Of a stretch of DNA of 14,245 nt, positions 6,617 through 14,245 are shown one piece after another (the first letter of the stretch is position 1; each line of letters opens with the position of its first letter). The stretch is from PCC-6802 sp031388585 (GTDB taxonomy: Bacteria > Cyanobacteriota > Cyanobacteriia > Pseudanabaenales > Pseudanabaenaceae): the NCBI GenBank assembly GCA_031388585.1, contig JANMRU010000042.1, positions 1 through 14,245 of the forward strand, read 5' to 3'. Position numbers and translations under genes: made by a program. The notes under the pieces were generated by a model, which did no database searches, was not told the DNA's origin, and saw nothing but the letters and a program-made list of their open reading frames with translations.

Positions 6617-9600
6617 ATGGAGCAGATTTTAGAGCATATTGCCTGTGGCGTTTTTCAGATTGCTGTAGCGGAAGAGAAACTCTTCTTGCTCGAAGCTAAT
6701 TCTGCGTTTAGTCAGATGCTAGCAGTCAATTTCGTCAATCTTGTCGTGGGGAAAGAGCTACACGAGTTCTTGCCGCAGGACTTTGAGCAGTCAATATATG
6801 CAAATTCTGTGCAATGCCGATCGCAAAAACAACCTATCACCTTTACAGAATGGATCGACCGTAGTGAAGGATTAAGGGCAATTACGGTGACGCTGTCACC
6901 CATACTTAATGCAGATGGCGATGTCTACCAGATCGTGGGCACCTGCCAGGAGATGCACAGGCAAGATCCACTGGGGAAACACTGGCAAATTCAGGCGGAA
7001 CGATTTGCGCACCTGATTAGGGAAAACAGCGATGCCGTAATTGTTGTGGATCGCGAAGGCAAAGTCCAATATGCCAATAAAGCCGCAGAAGGCCTATTTC
7101 ACCGTCCGGTATCAGAACTAATCGGTGAGGTTTTTGGCTTGCCTGTCGTTTCCGGCGAGCGTACCGATGTGGATATCATTCGTAAGGGTGGCGAAACAGC
7201 GGCAGCAGAAATGCGCGTGATTGAGACTAAAGGTGAAGGGGAAATCACTTATATCGTCGCTTCACTGCGGGATATTACGGCGAGGAAACAGTCAGAAGAG
7301 TCGCTAAGATTGCGAGAAAGGGCGATCGCCGCCAGTAGTAACGGCATTATCATTACCGATACTAGGCAACCAAATCAACCAGTGATCTATGTCAATCCAG
7401 CCTTTGAGCGCATTACTGGCTACAGTGCCGATGAAGTAATTGGTAGCAACTGCCGATTCTTGCAGGGGGGCGATCGCGAGCAACCAAGTTTAACGGAACT
7501 ACGCCAATGCCTTGCCGAGCAAAGGGAGTGCCATGTAGTTTTGTCTAACTATCGCAAAGATGGTTCTCAGTTTTGGAATGAGCTGTATGTATCGCCAGTT
7601 TTTAATGAGTATGGCGAATTGACAAACTATGTAGGTATTCAAACCGATATTACAGAGAGGGTAACGGCGGAATTTGACCTGCGTGAGAGTGAAGCCCGCC
7701 TTAGCACTATTTTTGCCACAGTTAAAGAAGGCATTGTGTTCAGCGATGAGTGGGGACACTTTGAAGTCTTTAACCCTGAAATGGAAAATCTCACAGGCTA
7801 TACTATGCAAGAAGCAAATGCCAGTGGTGATTTTACTAATCTCTTATTTCCCAACCCTTTTGATCGCCAGACAGCGCTTGAAAGGTTAAAGCTACTGGAT
7901 TATCTTGGGGCTACTTGCGAAAGCGAAACAACTATTCACACCAAAAGTGGCGAGCTAAAGGATGTTTTGGTTACCACATCGCTGGTATCTCTCAGATCTA
8001 GAAAAATGTTTCTGAGCGCCTACCACGATATTACGCAGCGCAAGCGCAATGAAGAAAAACTAAAGCAGCAGAGCGAGCGGGAGCGGCTGGTTGGTGCGAT
8101 TACGTTAGAAATTCGGCGTGAGTTAAATCCAGACAAAATTTTAGCTACGACCGTTTCAGAAGTGCGACAACTCTTGCAGGCTGATCGGGTGGTGGTTTAC
8201 CAGTTTCGACCAGATTGGGGTGGAACCATTGTTGTCGAGTCTGTTTTATCTAGTTCCGACTCAATTTTGGGTATTTCAATTAACGATCCCATCCTCAGCC
8301 AAGAATACATCGACAAATATCGCCATGGGCGAACCAGCACGATCGATGATGCCCAGACCGCCAACATTAGCGATTGCTATAGGGAAATGCTCAAGCAATT
8401 TCAAATCAGAGCCAACCTTGTGGTGCCGATCGCTTTCAGCGAAAAGTTATGGGGATTGCTGATCGCCCATCAATGTTATGAGCCGCGTTCCTGGCAGCAG
8501 TTTGAAGTCGAGCTACTCAAACAAATTGCCAATCATGTGGCGATCGCAATTCAGCAGGCTGACCTATATCAGGAAAGACAAATTCTGAATACCGAGTTAC
8601 AGGTGCTCAATACCGATCTGGAACGACAGGTAACTGAGCGAACCGCGCAGCTAGAGCAACAACAGTTAGAACTGCAAGAATACATTAATGCGATGGCGAC
8701 ATTTAACGGCAGGCTAACTAGCGATGGTAAAATCCTAACGGTGAATAAAATTGCCCAACAATCTTCTGGGCTACCATTAGATCGGTTACTTGGTATGTTT
8801 TTCTGGGACGCTCCCTGGTGGTCCTATGAGCCGAGAGTGCAGAAAAAGGTGCAAGAAGCCGTAAAGCAAGCCGCAGAGGGGAAGGCAGTTAGTTTTGAGG
8901 AAAGAGCAAAAGTGGGTGAGAGCGAGATGATTATTGCTAATCTTGGGCTGGTGCCAGTCTTCGATGAGAATGACAAAGTAAAATACCTGATCGCTGAATC
9001 CCACGATATCACTAATATCAGACATGCTGAAGAGGTATTACGCCAATCCCTAGAAAAAGAGAAAGAGTTGGGTGAATTGAAGTCTCGCTTTGTATCTATT
9101 GCATCCCATGAATTTCGAACACCATTGGCAACAATCCAAGCCGCAAGCGATTTGCTCAAGCATTACAGTCACAAGATGACAGAACAAAAGCGTCTGGAGC
9201 GCCTGAATAAGATTCAGGCAGAGGTTAGGAATATGACATCTTTACTAGAGGAAGTTTTAATCATTGGCAAGGTGGAAGCAGGTAAGCTAGAATTACATCC
9301 CACACCCGTCGATCTCAGGGAATTTTGTAGCGGTATTATTGATGATGTCTATTATTCGCTAGGAACGAAACATCAAATTGATTTCTCATATGAAGGAACC
9401 TATTACGATGCGATTGTAGATACTAAACTTTTACGTCAGATTATTGACAATCTGATTTCTAATGCAATTAAATACTCTCCGCAAGGCAGTAATATTGGCT
9501 TAGAACTAGTTTATCAAAGCGATCAGGTAATCCTTAAAATAAGCGATCGCGGCATAGGCATTCCCAAAGAAGATCTCGATCAAATCTTTGACTCTTTCTA

Positions 9601-9769
9601 CAGATCGAGAAATGTTGGTAATATTTCAGGTACAGGTTTGGGGCTTACTATTGCAAAAGCATCAGTCGATTTGCATGGCGGCAGCTTAACTGTAGAAAGT
9701 GAAATAAGTGTTGGTTCTACTTTTACAGTGACCATTCCCAATAATATGCTCAGTAAACTGGCCGCATAA
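6617..9769 (+). CDS. Sensor histidine kinase with PAS, LOV, cyanobacteriochrome-like GAF and HisKA/HATPase domains
   Basis: The 1050-residue product has no obvious membrane segment, so a soluble sensor is expected. Domain order: PAS (about 1-115), PAS (about 128-228), LOV-type PAS (about 232-350), PAS (about 358-475), GAF (about 490-648), coiled coil (about 650-688), PAS (about 690-803), HisKA with phospho-acceptor His831 (ASHEFRTPL), and HATPase with N box DNLISNAIKYSP (from 944), DRGIGIP (977-983) and GTGLGL (1005-1010). The LOV domain has GSNCRFLQG with the flavin-adduct position Cys279, plus Asn311, Asn321 and Gln342. The GAF domain strongly resembles cyanobacteriochrome GAFs (VVVYQFRPDW, RANLVVPI, LWGLLIAHQC) and has Cys587 at the bilin-attachment position, though followed by Tyr rather than His. 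There is no receiver domain. The adjacent REC-GGDEF-EAL gene 48 nt downstream is the likely partner. Bilin binding is uncertain; flavin binding is probable. Confidence 0.93.
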   Translation: MEQILEHIACGVFQIAVAEEKLFLLEANSAFSQMLAVNFVNLVVGKELHEFLPQDFEQSIYANSVQCRSQKQPITFTEWIDRSEGLRAITVTLSPILNADGDVYQIVGTCQEMHRQDPLGKHWQIQAERFAHLIRENSDAVIVVDREGKVQYANKAAEGLFHRPVSELIGEVFGLPVVSGERTDVDIIRKGGETAAAEMRVIETKGEGEITYIVASLRDITARKQSEESLRLRERAIAASSNGIIITDTRQPNQPVIYVNPAFERITGYSADEVIGSNCRFLQGGDREQPSLTELRQCLAEQRECHVVLSNYRKDGSQFWNELYVSPVFNEYGELTNYVGIQTDITERVTAEFDLRESEARLSTIFATVKEGIVFSDEWGHFEVFNPEMENLTGYTMQEANASGDFTNLLFPNPFDRQTALERLKLLDYLGATCESETTIHTKSGELKDVLVTTSLVSLRSRKMFLSAYHDITQRKRNEEKLKQQSERERLVGAITLEIRRELNPDKILATTVSEVRQLLQADRVVVYQFRPDWGGTIVVESVLSSSDSILGISINDPILSQEYIDKYRHGRTSTIDDAQTANISDCYREMLKQFQIRANLVVPIAFSEKLWGLLIAHQCYEPRSWQQFEVELLKQIANHVAIAIQQADLYQERQILNTELQVLNTDLERQVTERTAQLEQQQLELQEYINAMATFNGRLTSDGKILTVNKIAQQSSGLPLDRLLGMFFWDAPWWSYEPRVQKKVQEAVKQAAEGKAVSFEERAKVGESEMIIANLGLVPVFDENDKVKYLIAESHDITNIRHAEEVLRQSLEKEKELGELKSRFVSIASHEFRTPLATIQAASDLLKHYSHKMTEQKRLERLNKIQAEVRNMTSLLEEVLIIGKVEAGKLELHPTPVDLREFCSGIIDDVYYSLGTKHQIDFSYEGTYYDAIVDTKLLRQIIDNLISNAIKYSPQGSNIGLELVYQSDQVILKISDRGIGIPKEDLDQIFDSFYRSRNVGNISGTGLGLTIAKASVDLHGGSLTVESEISVGSTFTVTIPNNMLSKLAA

Positions 9770-9817
9770 GTAATTCTCGTAATTAACGCTCAATAAAGAT
9801 CGCAGTAAAGATTTAGT

Positions 9818-11548
9818 ATGACCAAAATTCTTGTAGTTGAGGATATGGACTCCCTCCGCGAGGAGATTATTGAAACTCTTACCTATGAGGGCTTTGAGGT
9901 TATTGGCGCTGAGAATGGTGCCGTGGGAGTTGAATTAGCTTTAAAGCATCTTCCCAATTTGATTATTTGTGATGTGATGATGCCAGAACTAAATGGCTAT
10001 GAAACTCTCACCACTTTGAGGCGAGATCCATCAACATCGACTATTCCATTTATTTTTCTCACAGCCAAAGCCGACAAGATGGATATGCGACAAGGGATGC
10101 AGCTTGGCGCGGATGATTATTTAACCAAACCATTCACTATAGAGGATCTACTCGGTGCGATCGCCGCGCGATTAGAGAAACAAGCAATCTTGCAGGAACA
10201 CTTTGACCGAGAGACCGAACAAACTGCATCTCGGATGGAGTATTTTGCCAGACACGACGAACTGACTAATCTACCAAATCGAGTGCTGTTTCATGACTCC
10301 CTGCAACAAGCAGTCTCACATGCCAGCCAGCAAAGACAAACCCTAGCTTTGATTTTTTTAGACATCGATCAGTTCCATATCATCAACAATTCCTTAGGTC
10401 ACGATATTGGCGATATGGTACTCAAGGCTGTGGCCGAACGTCTCAAGGTGATGATTCCTAATCATGATATGGTAGCAAGGCTGCGGGGCGATGTATTTGC
10501 GGTTATTCTGGTCGATGTGGCGGAAACAGAGCTAAAAGATACCGCTCAAAACATTATCCACAAAATGTCGCAGCCTTATAAGATTTACGGACATGAAATA
10601 TTTACCACATGTAGCCTCGGCATTACAATATATCCCAACGATCAGCTGGAAGTGGACGGCCTGATTAAGAATGCAGACACTGCGATGTATCATGCCAAGG
10701 AAACGGGCAGAAATGACTATAAATTCTACAAATCGGAATTAAACGATCGGTCTGCCGAATTTATGGCTTTGGAGAATAGCCTGCGTCGAGGACTCGATCG
10801 CGCTGAATTTCGCTTGTTTTATCAACCGCAAATCTGTCTATCTACGGGTAAGATCGTTGGGGCTGAGGCTCTGGTGCGATGGCAGCATCCAGAATTAGGC
10901 ATAATTAGCCCAGATAAATTCATGCACTTAGCAGAAAGTACGGGGTTGATTTTGCGCTTAAGCGAGTGGGTTATCCATACTGCCTGCGCGCAGTATGCAG
11001 CGTGGGAAGCTAATGGTGTAAATCTCAGCCGTCTGGCGATTAATCTGTCAGGGCAACATCTTCGCCAAGCTAACTTGACAGAACTCTTCAAAACCATGCT
11101 GAGAGATCATAACTTACAACATCAGAATTTAGAGTTGGAGATTACAGAAAGCATTATCTCAAAAGATACGGATGCGATCCTGGCATTATTTTCCGAATTG
11201 CGGCACATGGGCATACGCATTGCGATCGATGACTTTGGCACAGGATTCTCATCCTTGAGTTATCTCAAGACCTTCCCAGTTGACACGATCAAAATCGATC
11301 AGTGCTTTGTGCGGGACGTAACCAGCGATCGCCATGATGCCGCGATCGCGATTGCGATTATCGATTTGGCTCACAGCCTTTCTCTCAATGTGGTTGCCGA
11401 AGGTGTAGAGACTCAAGCGCAGCTAGATTTCCTCACGCAGAATCATTGCGATCAAATGCAGGGTTATATTTTTAGTCCCGCCATCCCAGCCGAGCAGTTT
11501 GAAAGGATGTTGGCTGAAGGCAAATATTTCGTGGGGATTGGGAAATAG
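9818..11548 (+). CDS. Response regulator REC - degenerate GGDEF - EAL, predicted c-di-GMP phosphodiesterase
   Basis: The 576-residue product has three domains. The receiver (1-120) has the acidic pair around Glu8/Asp9, phospho-acceptor Asp52, Thr82 and Lys104, so it should accept phosphate from a histidine kinase. The GGDEF domain (about 138-305) keeps the DIDQF and GHDIGD landmarks, but its active-site motif reads RGDVF (223-227), so cyclase activity is probably lost; it may serve as a regulatory GTP-binding domain. The EAL domain (about 315-570) keeps Glu350 (EAL), Asn409, Glu441 and Glu444, Asp471/Asp472, Lys492, Glu528 and Gln548, with the spacing known from active phosphodiesterases, so hydrolysis of c-di-GMP is expected. 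It follows the kinase gene by 48 nt without a visible terminator, and its stop lies 9 nt before menD. The ribosome binding site is weak. Assignment of the kinase as its partner is by adjacency. Confidence 0.94.
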   Translation: MTKILVVEDMDSLREEIIETLTYEGFEVIGAENGAVGVELALKHLPNLIICDVMMPELNGYETLTTLRRDPSTSTIPFIFLTAKADKMDMRQGMQLGADDYLTKPFTIEDLLGAIAARLEKQAILQEHFDRETEQTASRMEYFARHDELTNLPNRVLFHDSLQQAVSHASQQRQTLALIFLDIDQFHIINNSLGHDIGDMVLKAVAERLKVMIPNHDMVARLRGDVFAVILVDVAETELKDTAQNIIHKMSQPYKIYGHEIFTTCSLGITIYPNDQLEVDGLIKNADTAMYHAKETGRNDYKFYKSELNDRSAEFMALENSLRRGLDRAEFRLFYQPQICLSTGKIVGAEALVRWQHPELGIISPDKFMHLAESTGLILRLSEWVIHTACAQYAAWEANGVNLSRLAINLSGQHLRQANLTELFKTMLRDHNLQHQNLELEITESIISKDTDAILALFSELRHMGIRIAIDDFGTGFSSLSYLKTFPVDTIKIDQCFVRDVTSDRHDAAIAIAIIDLAHSLSLNVVAEGVETQAQLDFLTQNHCDQMQGYIFSPAIPAEQFERMLAEGKYFVGIGK

Positions 11549-11557
11549 GCGAAATCA

Positions 11558-13363
11558 ATGAATGCACCCAATCGCAACACTTTGTGGGCATCGATCGTAG
11601 CGCAGGAGCTGCATCGATCTGGAGTACGCATTGTTTGTGCCTCTCCCGGTTCTCGCTCTACACCTCTGATTACCGCCTTTGCCGCTCACCCCGAACTAGA
11701 AGTACTGGTTCATATTGATGAACGCTCTGGCAGTTTTTTCGCACTTGGTCATGCCAAGCGGCAATCTGCTCCCGTAGCCTTGCTGTGTACTTCTGGCACG
11801 GCGGCGGCAAATTATTACCCCGCTGTCATTGAGGCATTTTATAGTGGGATTCCTTTAGTGATTCTGACCGCCGATCGCCCACCAGAACTGAGAGATTGTG
11901 GTGCAGGACAAACGATCGATCAAATCAAGTTATATGGCGATCGCGTTCGTTACTTTTTTGAGGTTGGCGCACCTGCGATCTCAGAGTTTCAGCTTAGACA
12001 TTTACGATCGCTAGTTAGTCATGCGGTCGATGTAGCTAATGGCCTTGCCGAAATCCCCGCAGGCCCAGTCCACCTTAACTTTGCCTTTGCCGACCCACTA
12101 ACTCCAATCTATGTGCCTAATGATGTGCCAGCGGATTTAGCTGAGTCTAGTCCACTCGCCTGGGATGGAAGGAGTTCAAATGCTTATAGCCGCGCGATCG
12201 CGGGTAAGAGAATTCTCAATAGGTCGGAGATCGCAGCGATCGCAGGCCAAATTACCAGCTCTGCCAAGGGAGCGATCGTAGTAGGCGTATACGATGCGCC
12301 TGAGGGCTTTGCCACGGCGGTGCAAAGATTGGCGCATGTGACGGGTTATCCACTCCTGGCAGAAGCCACGGGACTCGATCGCTCCAGTACGATTGGCAAG
12401 GCGATCGGCAGGTATGACAGTTTCCTGCGCTCCACAAAATTTGCAAGTAGCAATATGCCAGAACTAGTAATCCGTTTTGGGGCGATGCCAACCTCCAAAC
12501 ACTATCGACTCTGGATAGAACAACACATCCAATGTCAGCAATTCATAGTCGGCAATGGTAGCAATAGCGATCCAACCCACGGTCTGACACATTTGATTAA
12601 TGCTGATGCCACAGTTTTTTGCGAACAGCTAGCTAAATATCTCGATCCGAATCTCGATCCGAATGCTTCACCAGGAAGAGAGGATACACAATGGCGATCG
12701 CAATTTGTGCGTGCCGAAGCGATCGCTGCGACAGAAATCGATCTCTTCTTAGCATCTACAGATACTTTATTTGAAGGTAAAGTGTATGCGGAATTAGCGA
12801 AATGGCTACCCAATCAAGTTAAGATATATATTGCTAGCAGTACTCCCATTCGAGATCTCGATACCTTCTTTCATCCATTGCAACAGATCTCAGTACTGGC
12901 GAATCGAGGCGCTAATGGCATTGATGGCACAGTATCCAGCGCTTTAGGTGCGGCATGGCGGAGCGAGCAGCCGATGATTTTAGTTTGTGGCGATCTGGCT
13001 TTCTATCACGATCTCAACGGTCTGATGGCAGTGAAGCAATACAACATCAATTTGACAATTATTCTGCTCAATAATAATGGCGGCGGTATTTTTGAACTAC
13101 TTCCCATTTCTGATTTTGAGCCACCATTCGAGCAGTATTTTGGTACACCACACGGATTGGATTTCGCACCGATTGTGACTGCTTACGGTTGCGATTACGA
13201 GCAAATCCAAGATTGGAATCGCTTCCAAACTGCAGTTTTAGATTCTCTGAGCCAGCCAGGTACGCAAGTATTAGAGATTAAGAGCGATCGCAAGCGAGAT
13301 AAACTATTACGCCAAAATCTATGGCAAAGCATCGCAAAGACGGTCGATCGAAACTTTTCGTGA
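11558..13363 (+). CDS. menD: MenD, SEPHCHC synthase (phylloquinone/menaquinone pathway)
   Basis: The 601-residue product is slightly longer than typical MenD (about 550-590). It joins isochorismate and 2-oxoglutarate using thiamine diphosphate, the first committed step to phylloquinone, the A1 quinone of photosystem I. Landmarks: ASPGSRSTPL (28-37), the catalytic glutamate Glu55 in HIDERSGSFFALG, CTSGTAAANYYPAV (77-90), LTADRPPELRDCGAGQTIDQ (103-122), NRGANGIDGT near 449-458, and the thiamine diphosphate/Mg motif from GDLAFYHDLNGL (478-489) to NNNGGGIF (505-512). The ATG starts 9 nt after the stop of the c-di-GMP phosphodiesterase gene, so co-transcription or translational coupling is likely. 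A 12-bp tandem duplication (12641-12664) encodes a DPNLDPN insert in a variable region. No other men genes are in the window. Confidence 0.96.
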   Translation: MNAPNRNTLWASIVAQELHRSGVRIVCASPGSRSTPLITAFAAHPELEVLVHIDERSGSFFALGHAKRQSAPVALLCTSGTAAANYYPAVIEAFYSGIPLVILTADRPPELRDCGAGQTIDQIKLYGDRVRYFFEVGAPAISEFQLRHLRSLVSHAVDVANGLAEIPAGPVHLNFAFADPLTPIYVPNDVPADLAESSPLAWDGRSSNAYSRAIAGKRILNRSEIAAIAGQITSSAKGAIVVGVYDAPEGFATAVQRLAHVTGYPLLAEATGLDRSSTIGKAIGRYDSFLRSTKFASSNMPELVIRFGAMPTSKHYRLWIEQHIQCQQFIVGNGSNSDPTHGLTHLINADATVFCEQLAKYLDPNLDPNASPGREDTQWRSQFVRAEAIAATEIDLFLASTDTLFEGKVYAELAKWLPNQVKIYIASSTPIRDLDTFFHPLQQISVLANRGANGIDGTVSSALGAAWRSEQPMILVCGDLAFYHDLNGLMAVKQYNINLTIILLNNNGGGIFELLPISDFEPPFEQYFGTPHGLDFAPIVTAYGCDYEQIQDWNRFQTAVLDSLSQPGTQVLEIKSDRKRDKLLRQNLWQSIAKTVDRNFS

Positions 13364-13400
13364 CTTGATATAGAGAGCATCTCAACTTTTAGCATCTAGT

Positions 13401-13526
13401 CAGGACTTACGCACCGTGAAAGATAAAACCCAGATTTTAAGGGGTTTGGGGCAACGCCCCAATTGAGGGCTTCGCCCCCAAACTCCCTTCTATTGGTTTT
13501 TTGCAGGTTTGACTGCGTAAGTCCTA
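13401..13526. mobile_element. MITE-like element with terminal inverted repeats
   Basis: AGGACTTACGCA (13402-13413) and its exact reverse complement TGCGTAAGTCCT (13514-13525) bound a 126-bp non-coding block. Directly outside lie CTAGT (13396-13400) and CTAGT (13527-13531), a possible 5-bp target duplication. The interior is very GC-rich and self-complementary: GGGGC/GCCCC (13448-13460), GGGC/GCCC (13467-13477) and a longer imperfect pairing of 13439-13451 with 13476-13489. No transposase is encoded, so it would need a related insertion sequence elsewhere. AGGACTTACGCA ends are, to my recollection, common on small cyanobacterial elements; the family is not assigned. Confidence 0.8.
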
Positions 13527-13536
13527 CTAGTATAAT
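13509..13536 (+). promoter_or_regulatory. Promoter spanning the MITE right end, upstream of the Uma2 gene
   Basis: TTGACT (13509-13514, 5 of 6 to consensus) and TATAAT (13531-13536, perfect) are separated by 16 nt, making this the best-looking sigma-70-type promoter in the window. The -35 box and most of the spacer lie inside the MITE-like element; the -10 box begins at the last base of the flanking CTAGT and is otherwise host sequence. Transcription would start near 13543, about 50 nt before the Uma2 start codon. Confidence 0.65.
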
Positions 13537-13592
13537 GGATATTTAGCATCGTTATATTTTGGTATAGCAAAACTAGCTAGAGGGAAGTATCA

Positions 13593-14216
13593 ATGGTTGC
13601 GATCGCCAATAAACCACTCACCTTTGAAAGATTTCTCGATTGGGATGATGCTTCCGATCGGTCATTCGAGCTGATTAATGGAGTAGCTATGCCCCTCAGT
13701 GAACCCAATGCCAAACATGAGGATGTAGTTGATGGGCTATGTCGTCTTTTGGCGAACCATTGCCAGTCGCTAACCTTACCTTATATTTCTCGTCAAGGTA
13801 AGCAGATCAGGCTCAAAACAGCTCCAGGAGAAAATGAATCTAGTCGCAAAGCCGACATTGTAATTTTCCACAAGGAAGAATGGGAAAGAATGCGCCAAAG
13901 CTCAGCCTCTGCCGCCGCCTATATCTCGCCACCATTAGTGATTGAGGTTGTCAGTACCAATTGGCGCGATGATTATCGGATCAAATTGAATGAATACGAA
14001 ACCTTGGGTGTGCTGGAGTATTGGATTGTCGATTATGCAGGACTGGGTGGTGTGCAGTATATTGGCTCACCGAAGCAGCCTACTGTGATAGTTAATCTCT
14101 TAATCGATGATGAGTACCAAGCCCAGCAGTATCAAGGATCTGTCCCTATCATCTCGACTACATTTCCGCAATTAGAACTAACCACCAGTCAAATCATTGC
14201 CATGACCGAGGGGTAA
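13593..14216 (+). CDS. Uma2-family (DUF820) restriction endonuclease-like protein
   Basis: The 207-residue product belongs to the Uma2/DUF820 family, a PD-(D/E)XK-fold group greatly expanded in cyanobacteria and often found near mobile elements; the cellular role is not established. Family landmarks: an N-terminal FERFLDWDDASDRSFELING with Glu26, KADIVIFHKEEWERM with Asp88 at the metal-binding position, PPLVIEVVSTNW with Glu118, the helix RIKLNEYETLGVLEYWIVD with Lys131, and a C-terminal FPQLELTTSQI. The candidate catalytic set Glu26, Asp88, Glu118 and Lys131 is intact. The ATG at 13593 has AGGGA 7 nt upstream. The gene sits just downstream of the MITE-like element, whose end appears to provide part of its promoter. 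Only 29 nt follow its stop before the window ends. Confidence 0.88.
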   Translation: MVAIANKPLTFERFLDWDDASDRSFELINGVAMPLSEPNAKHEDVVDGLCRLLANHCQSLTLPYISRQGKQIRLKTAPGENESSRKADIVIFHKEEWERMRQSSASAAAYISPPLVIEVVSTNWRDDYRIKLNEYETLGVLEYWIVDYAGLGGVQYIGSPKQPTVIVNLLIDDEYQAQQYQGSVPIISTTFPQLELTTSQIIAMTEG

Positions 14217-14245
14217 GTGCATACCACCCTTTCACCCATGCAAAG

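Noticed and set aside
13439..13489. Simple rho-independent terminator of menD
   Set aside because: The GC-rich folds lie inside an element bounded by exact inverted ends and a flanking duplication; any terminator effect would be secondary.
1..14245. CRISPR array, tRNA or rRNA genes
   Set aside because: No regularly spaced repeats, cloverleaf-like segments with a TTCRA-type arm, or rRNA signature stretches were seen on either strand.

Overview
The window is chromosomal DNA from a cyanobacterium. The octamer GCGATCGC (HIP1, typical of many cyanobacterial genomes) recurs throughout, including in coding sequence. The gene set is photosynthetic: psbM (photosystem II), chlP (the geranylgeranyl reductase that completes chlorophyll) and menD (phylloquinone, the photosystem I quinone). 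I cannot name the genus from sequence alone.

Left part (1-2974, minus strand): the 5' part of nirD, then complete nirB, forming an NAD(P)H-type assimilatory nitrite reductase operon transcribed leftwards. Its promoter matches the textbook NtcA-activated layout (GTA-N8-TAC, 22 nt, TAN3T), so nitrogen control is readable directly. A perfect 28-bp palindrome sits between nirB and nirD. Many cyanobacteria instead use a ferredoxin-dependent NirA, which makes this operon notable.

Middle (2975-6616): a 457-bp divergent spacer with small inverted repeats leads to psbM (38 codons, plus strand). psbM converges on chlP (minus strand, TTG start with a good ribosome binding site), with a bidirectional terminator between them. 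chlP is divergent from a pmbA/tldE-type gene whose start (TTG or GTG) is uncertain. A 307-bp spacer follows with a nested hairpin and a candidate promoter.

Signalling block (6617-13363, plus strand): a 1050-aa soluble sensor histidine kinase carries a LOV domain with an intact flavin-cysteine motif and a cyanobacteriochrome-like GAF domain with a cysteine at the bilin position. Just downstream lies a response regulator, REC - degenerate GGDEF (RGDVF) - intact EAL, predicted to be a c-di-GMP phosphodiesterase. Its stop codon is 9 nt from the start of menD. Together these suggest a light-responsive two-component system that lowers c-di-GMP, co-transcribed with a quinone biosynthesis gene.

Right end (13364-14245): a 126-bp MITE-like element with 12-bp terminal inverted repeats and a 5-bp flanking duplication lies between menD and a Uma2-family (DUF820) nuclease-like gene. 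The element's right end supplies a good -35 box, and a TATAAT lies just outside it, so the insertion may have created the promoter of the Uma2 gene.
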